From: CAZQQN01 sp964549595
GTDB taxonomy: Bacteria; Bacteroidota; Bacteroidia; CAILMK01; CAYYUA01
Direction: 5' to 3'
Assembly: GCA_964549595.1 (NCBI GenBank)
Contig: CAZJWK010000067.1
Coordinates: 1 to 15,544 of the forward strand
Length of the DNA: 15,544 nt
Shown: positions 14,035 through 15,544 of the stretch, in pieces
Layout of the letters: each line of letters begins with the position of its first letter
Numbering within the stretch: the first letter of the stretch is position 1
Notes under the pieces: model-generated
Database searches by the model: none
Seen by the model: only the letters and a program-made list of their open reading frames with translations
Told to the model about the DNA's origin: nothing
Translations under genes and position numbers: made by a program

Positions 14035-15258
14035 TTATTCATACCGTAAGGATTCAATCGGATCCATTAAAGCAGCCCTGCGAGCCGGATAATAACCGGC
14101 AAGGGTTCCTACAATCAGGCAAATCACAAAACCGGCTATGGCCCACCCCCAGGGCAATGAAAAATCGCTTTCAATATAAAGCGCAACCCCGTTTCCGGCT
14201 ATAAGCCCTAAAACAATACCGGCTAACCCTCCTATCTGGCTAATCATCACGGCTTCATTTAAAAACTGGTTCTGTATGGCCAATGTAGATGCCCCTAAGG
14301 CTTTCCGAATGCCAATTTCCCGCGTACGTTCCTTGACAGAGACCAACATGATATTCATCAATCCAATGGCGGCGCCCAACAAAGTAATAAACCCAATTAA
14401 GTAGGTAGTGACCGCTACATACCTTAAGTTGTTTTGAACACGGTCTGCCAGGTTATCGCTCTTTTCAATCCGGAAATTATTGCTTTCATGAATTTTCAAA
14501 TCCCGGGCAACCCGAAAAATGCCAATGGCTTCCTGCACTGCTGATTCTAACTGACCCACATCGGAAGCCCTAACGGAAATTTGATAATCAGGCTTATTTT
14601 GGGTGAAAGTGGTTCGGGCATTATTTAAAGGGATAAGCACGGCATTGTCCCCGGAAAACCCCATGGATGTTCCTTTTTTCTGTAAAACCCCGATAACACG
14701 GTAATTTTTATTGCCTATATTAACCATCTCGCCAATGGCCTGCCTGTAACCAAACACATTCAACTTCAACGTCTTACCCAAAATAGCCACATTAGCGCCC
14801 GACCTGATTTCGGACCCTGTAAAATTTCGACCGGTACTGATTTTTTGGCCGGAGGTGTACAGGAAATGTTCATCAACCCCGTTTAATTCTACACGCGGAT
14901 TGGTTTCTTGTTGCTTATACTTGACCACAGCCTGATTGGAAAACTGGTAATGAATGGCTACCCTTGCAGGGAAATGGTAGTTATTCTTGAAATATTCAGC
15001 CTGTCGGTATTTTATTCTTTCCGTTGATTGACGTTTTTCTCCCCGGTCGCCATAACGTGCATCACTCCCTTTTCTTTCAATCTTGAACGTATTGGCTCCC
15101 ATTTCCGCAAAATTGGATTTCAGGCTTTGGCGGATGCTACTCAGGGCTGTAACCATCCCCACAAGTGCTGTAATGCCGAATGCAATGATCACCATCGTCA
15201 GGACCGCTCTTAAGCGGTTGGTGTTAATGGCCCTCAAAGCGATGGATAAATAGCGCAT
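14035..15258 (-). CDS. MacB-type ABC transporter permease
   Basis: A 407-residue inner-membrane protein of the MacB/FtsX mechanotransmission type. It has one N-terminal membrane segment (about 17-38), a large periplasmic MacB core domain (about 40-275), then three membrane segments (about 283-305, 338-362, 371-391). The cytoplasmic coupling motif REIGIRKALGA (313-323) and the closing YYPARRAALMDPIESLRYE-type tail are family hallmarks. Such permeases use an ABC ATPase to power export or lipoprotein/efflux work in the periplasm. No ATPase or adaptor gene is in the window, so the partner is encoded elsewhere. The ATG at 15258 (MRYLSIALRA) is preferred to a TTG ten codons earlier. Substrate unknown. 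Confidence 0.9.
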   Translation of the reverse strand: MRYLSIALRAINTNRLRAVLTMVIIAFGITALVGMVTALSSIRQSLKSNFAEMGANTFKIERKGSDARYGDRGEKRQSTERIKYRQAEYFKNNYHFPARVAIHYQFSNQAVVKYKQQETNPRVELNGVDEHFLYTSGQKISTGRNFTGSEIRSGANVAILGKTLKLNVFGYRQAIGEMVNIGNKNYRVIGVLQKKGTSMGFSGDNAVLIPLNNARTTFTQNKPDYQISVRASDVGQLESAVQEAIGIFRVARDLKIHESNNFRIEKSDNLADRVQNNLRYVAVTTYLIGFITLLGAAIGLMNIMLVSVKERTREIGIRKALGASTLAIQNQFLNEAVMISQIGGLAGIVLGLIAGNGVALYIESDFSLPWGWAIAGFVICLIVGTLAGYYPARRAALMDPIESLRYE

Positions 15259-15507
15259 TTTAACGGTCCAAAGTCTTTTATAAAGCAACCAAAATTCTGA
15301 AATATGCTTTTTTAATCCTAAGAATCGGATCTTTTCGATTTTTCAAAACCCAAAACTGGCGGATATTAAGCATTTAGTCTTCAAAAACGCTTTCAACCCA
15401 AAACAGATGGAGCCGAATGTAAATTTTATACCTTTGTAAATACCATACTTATTTCGGTCAAACTGGGTCAACCACTTTCGGTTCCATAACTAAAAAAACC
15501 CTAATAG
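15259..15507. other. Divergent spacer before the right-edge gene
   Basis: These 249 bases separate the leftward permease gene from the rightward partial gene. The promoter box at 15429-15436 points right; no exact box points toward the permease. Downstream of the box are short repeats, TTTCGGT twice (15452-15458, 15476-15482) and GGTCAA twice (15456-15461, 15466-15471). No RNA gene or clear hairpin is seen. Confidence 0.55.
15429..15436 (+). promoter_or_regulatory. Predicted promoter -7 box for the right-edge gene
   Basis: TACCTTTG is an exact TAnnTTTG match and one of the commonest forms of the Bacteroidota -7 box. Transcription would start near 15443, giving a leader of about 65 bases that carries the repeats described for this spacer. 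Confidence 0.45.
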
Positions 15508-15544
15508 ATGGATTACCTTTTAGATATTCTTATTATTGTAGTGC
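15508..15544 (+). CDS. Partial gene at right edge, hydrophobic N-terminus
   Basis: An open frame starts at ATG 15508 and runs off the window: MDYLLDILIIVV. The strongly hydrophobic start suggests a membrane protein or signal anchor. With 12 residues the family cannot be named. The promoter candidate upstream and the divergent layout support it as a real gene start. Confidence 0.4.
   Translation, partial: MDYLLDILIIVV

Noticed and set aside
15259..15288. A longer permease N-terminus from a TTG at 15288.
   Set aside because: The ATG at 15258 gives the usual short cytoplasmic start before the first membrane segment.
1..15544. Search by eye for CRISPR arrays, tRNA, rRNA, insertion sequences, prophage or defence genes.
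   Set aside because: No spaced repeats, cloverleaf, transposase motif or terminal repeats were seen; the window is nearly filled by ordinary genes.

Overview
The window looks like ordinary chromosomal backbone from a member of the Bacteroidota. The evidence is the gene families (a DUF4783 protein beside nadC, a Wzi/RemB-like outer-membrane protein, several short lipoproteins), AT-rich spacers with few Shine-Dalgarno sequences, and five intergenic exact matches to the Bacteroidota -7 promoter box TAnnTTTG. The order cannot be fixed by reading alone; Cytophagales or a relative is a guess. A run of 10 Ns inside one gene shows that this is a draft assembly or metagenome bin.

Layout, left to right. 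A strong bidirectional terminator (18-52) closes a leftward group DUF4783 protein - nadC - ppa (63-2153), which links NAD synthesis with pyrophosphate removal. Across a divergent spacer, gpmI (glycolysis) runs rightward with a small lipoprotein gene directly behind it. That lipoprotein gene meets a leftward pair of unknown lipoprotein genes with one base between the stop codons (4599/4601). After a 272-base spacer with inverted repeats comes a leftward block tgt - LptF/LptG-type permease - enoyl-CoA hydratase (5702-8784). tgt and the permease are one base apart; the hydratase has its own promoter candidate. A divergent spacer then leads to a rightward pair, a membrane glycosyltransferase overlapping rsmG by 10 bases. 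This converges on a leftward block: MacB-type permease, Wzi/RemB-like barrel, Rhizobium-type asparaginase, ferritin-like protein (10703-15258). The last gene of the block ends at a terminator at 10648-10674. A rightward partial gene enters at the right edge.

No mobile element, CRISPR array, phage gene, tRNA or rRNA was seen, and I find no clear new multi-gene system. The points most worth a second look are a tRNA-guanine transglycosylase in which all four structural zinc ligands are replaced, three unknown lipoproteins beside gpmI, a dyad symmetry lying on the glycosyltransferase promoter, a long inverted repeat after the hydratase gene, and an N run that appears about 6 bases too long.
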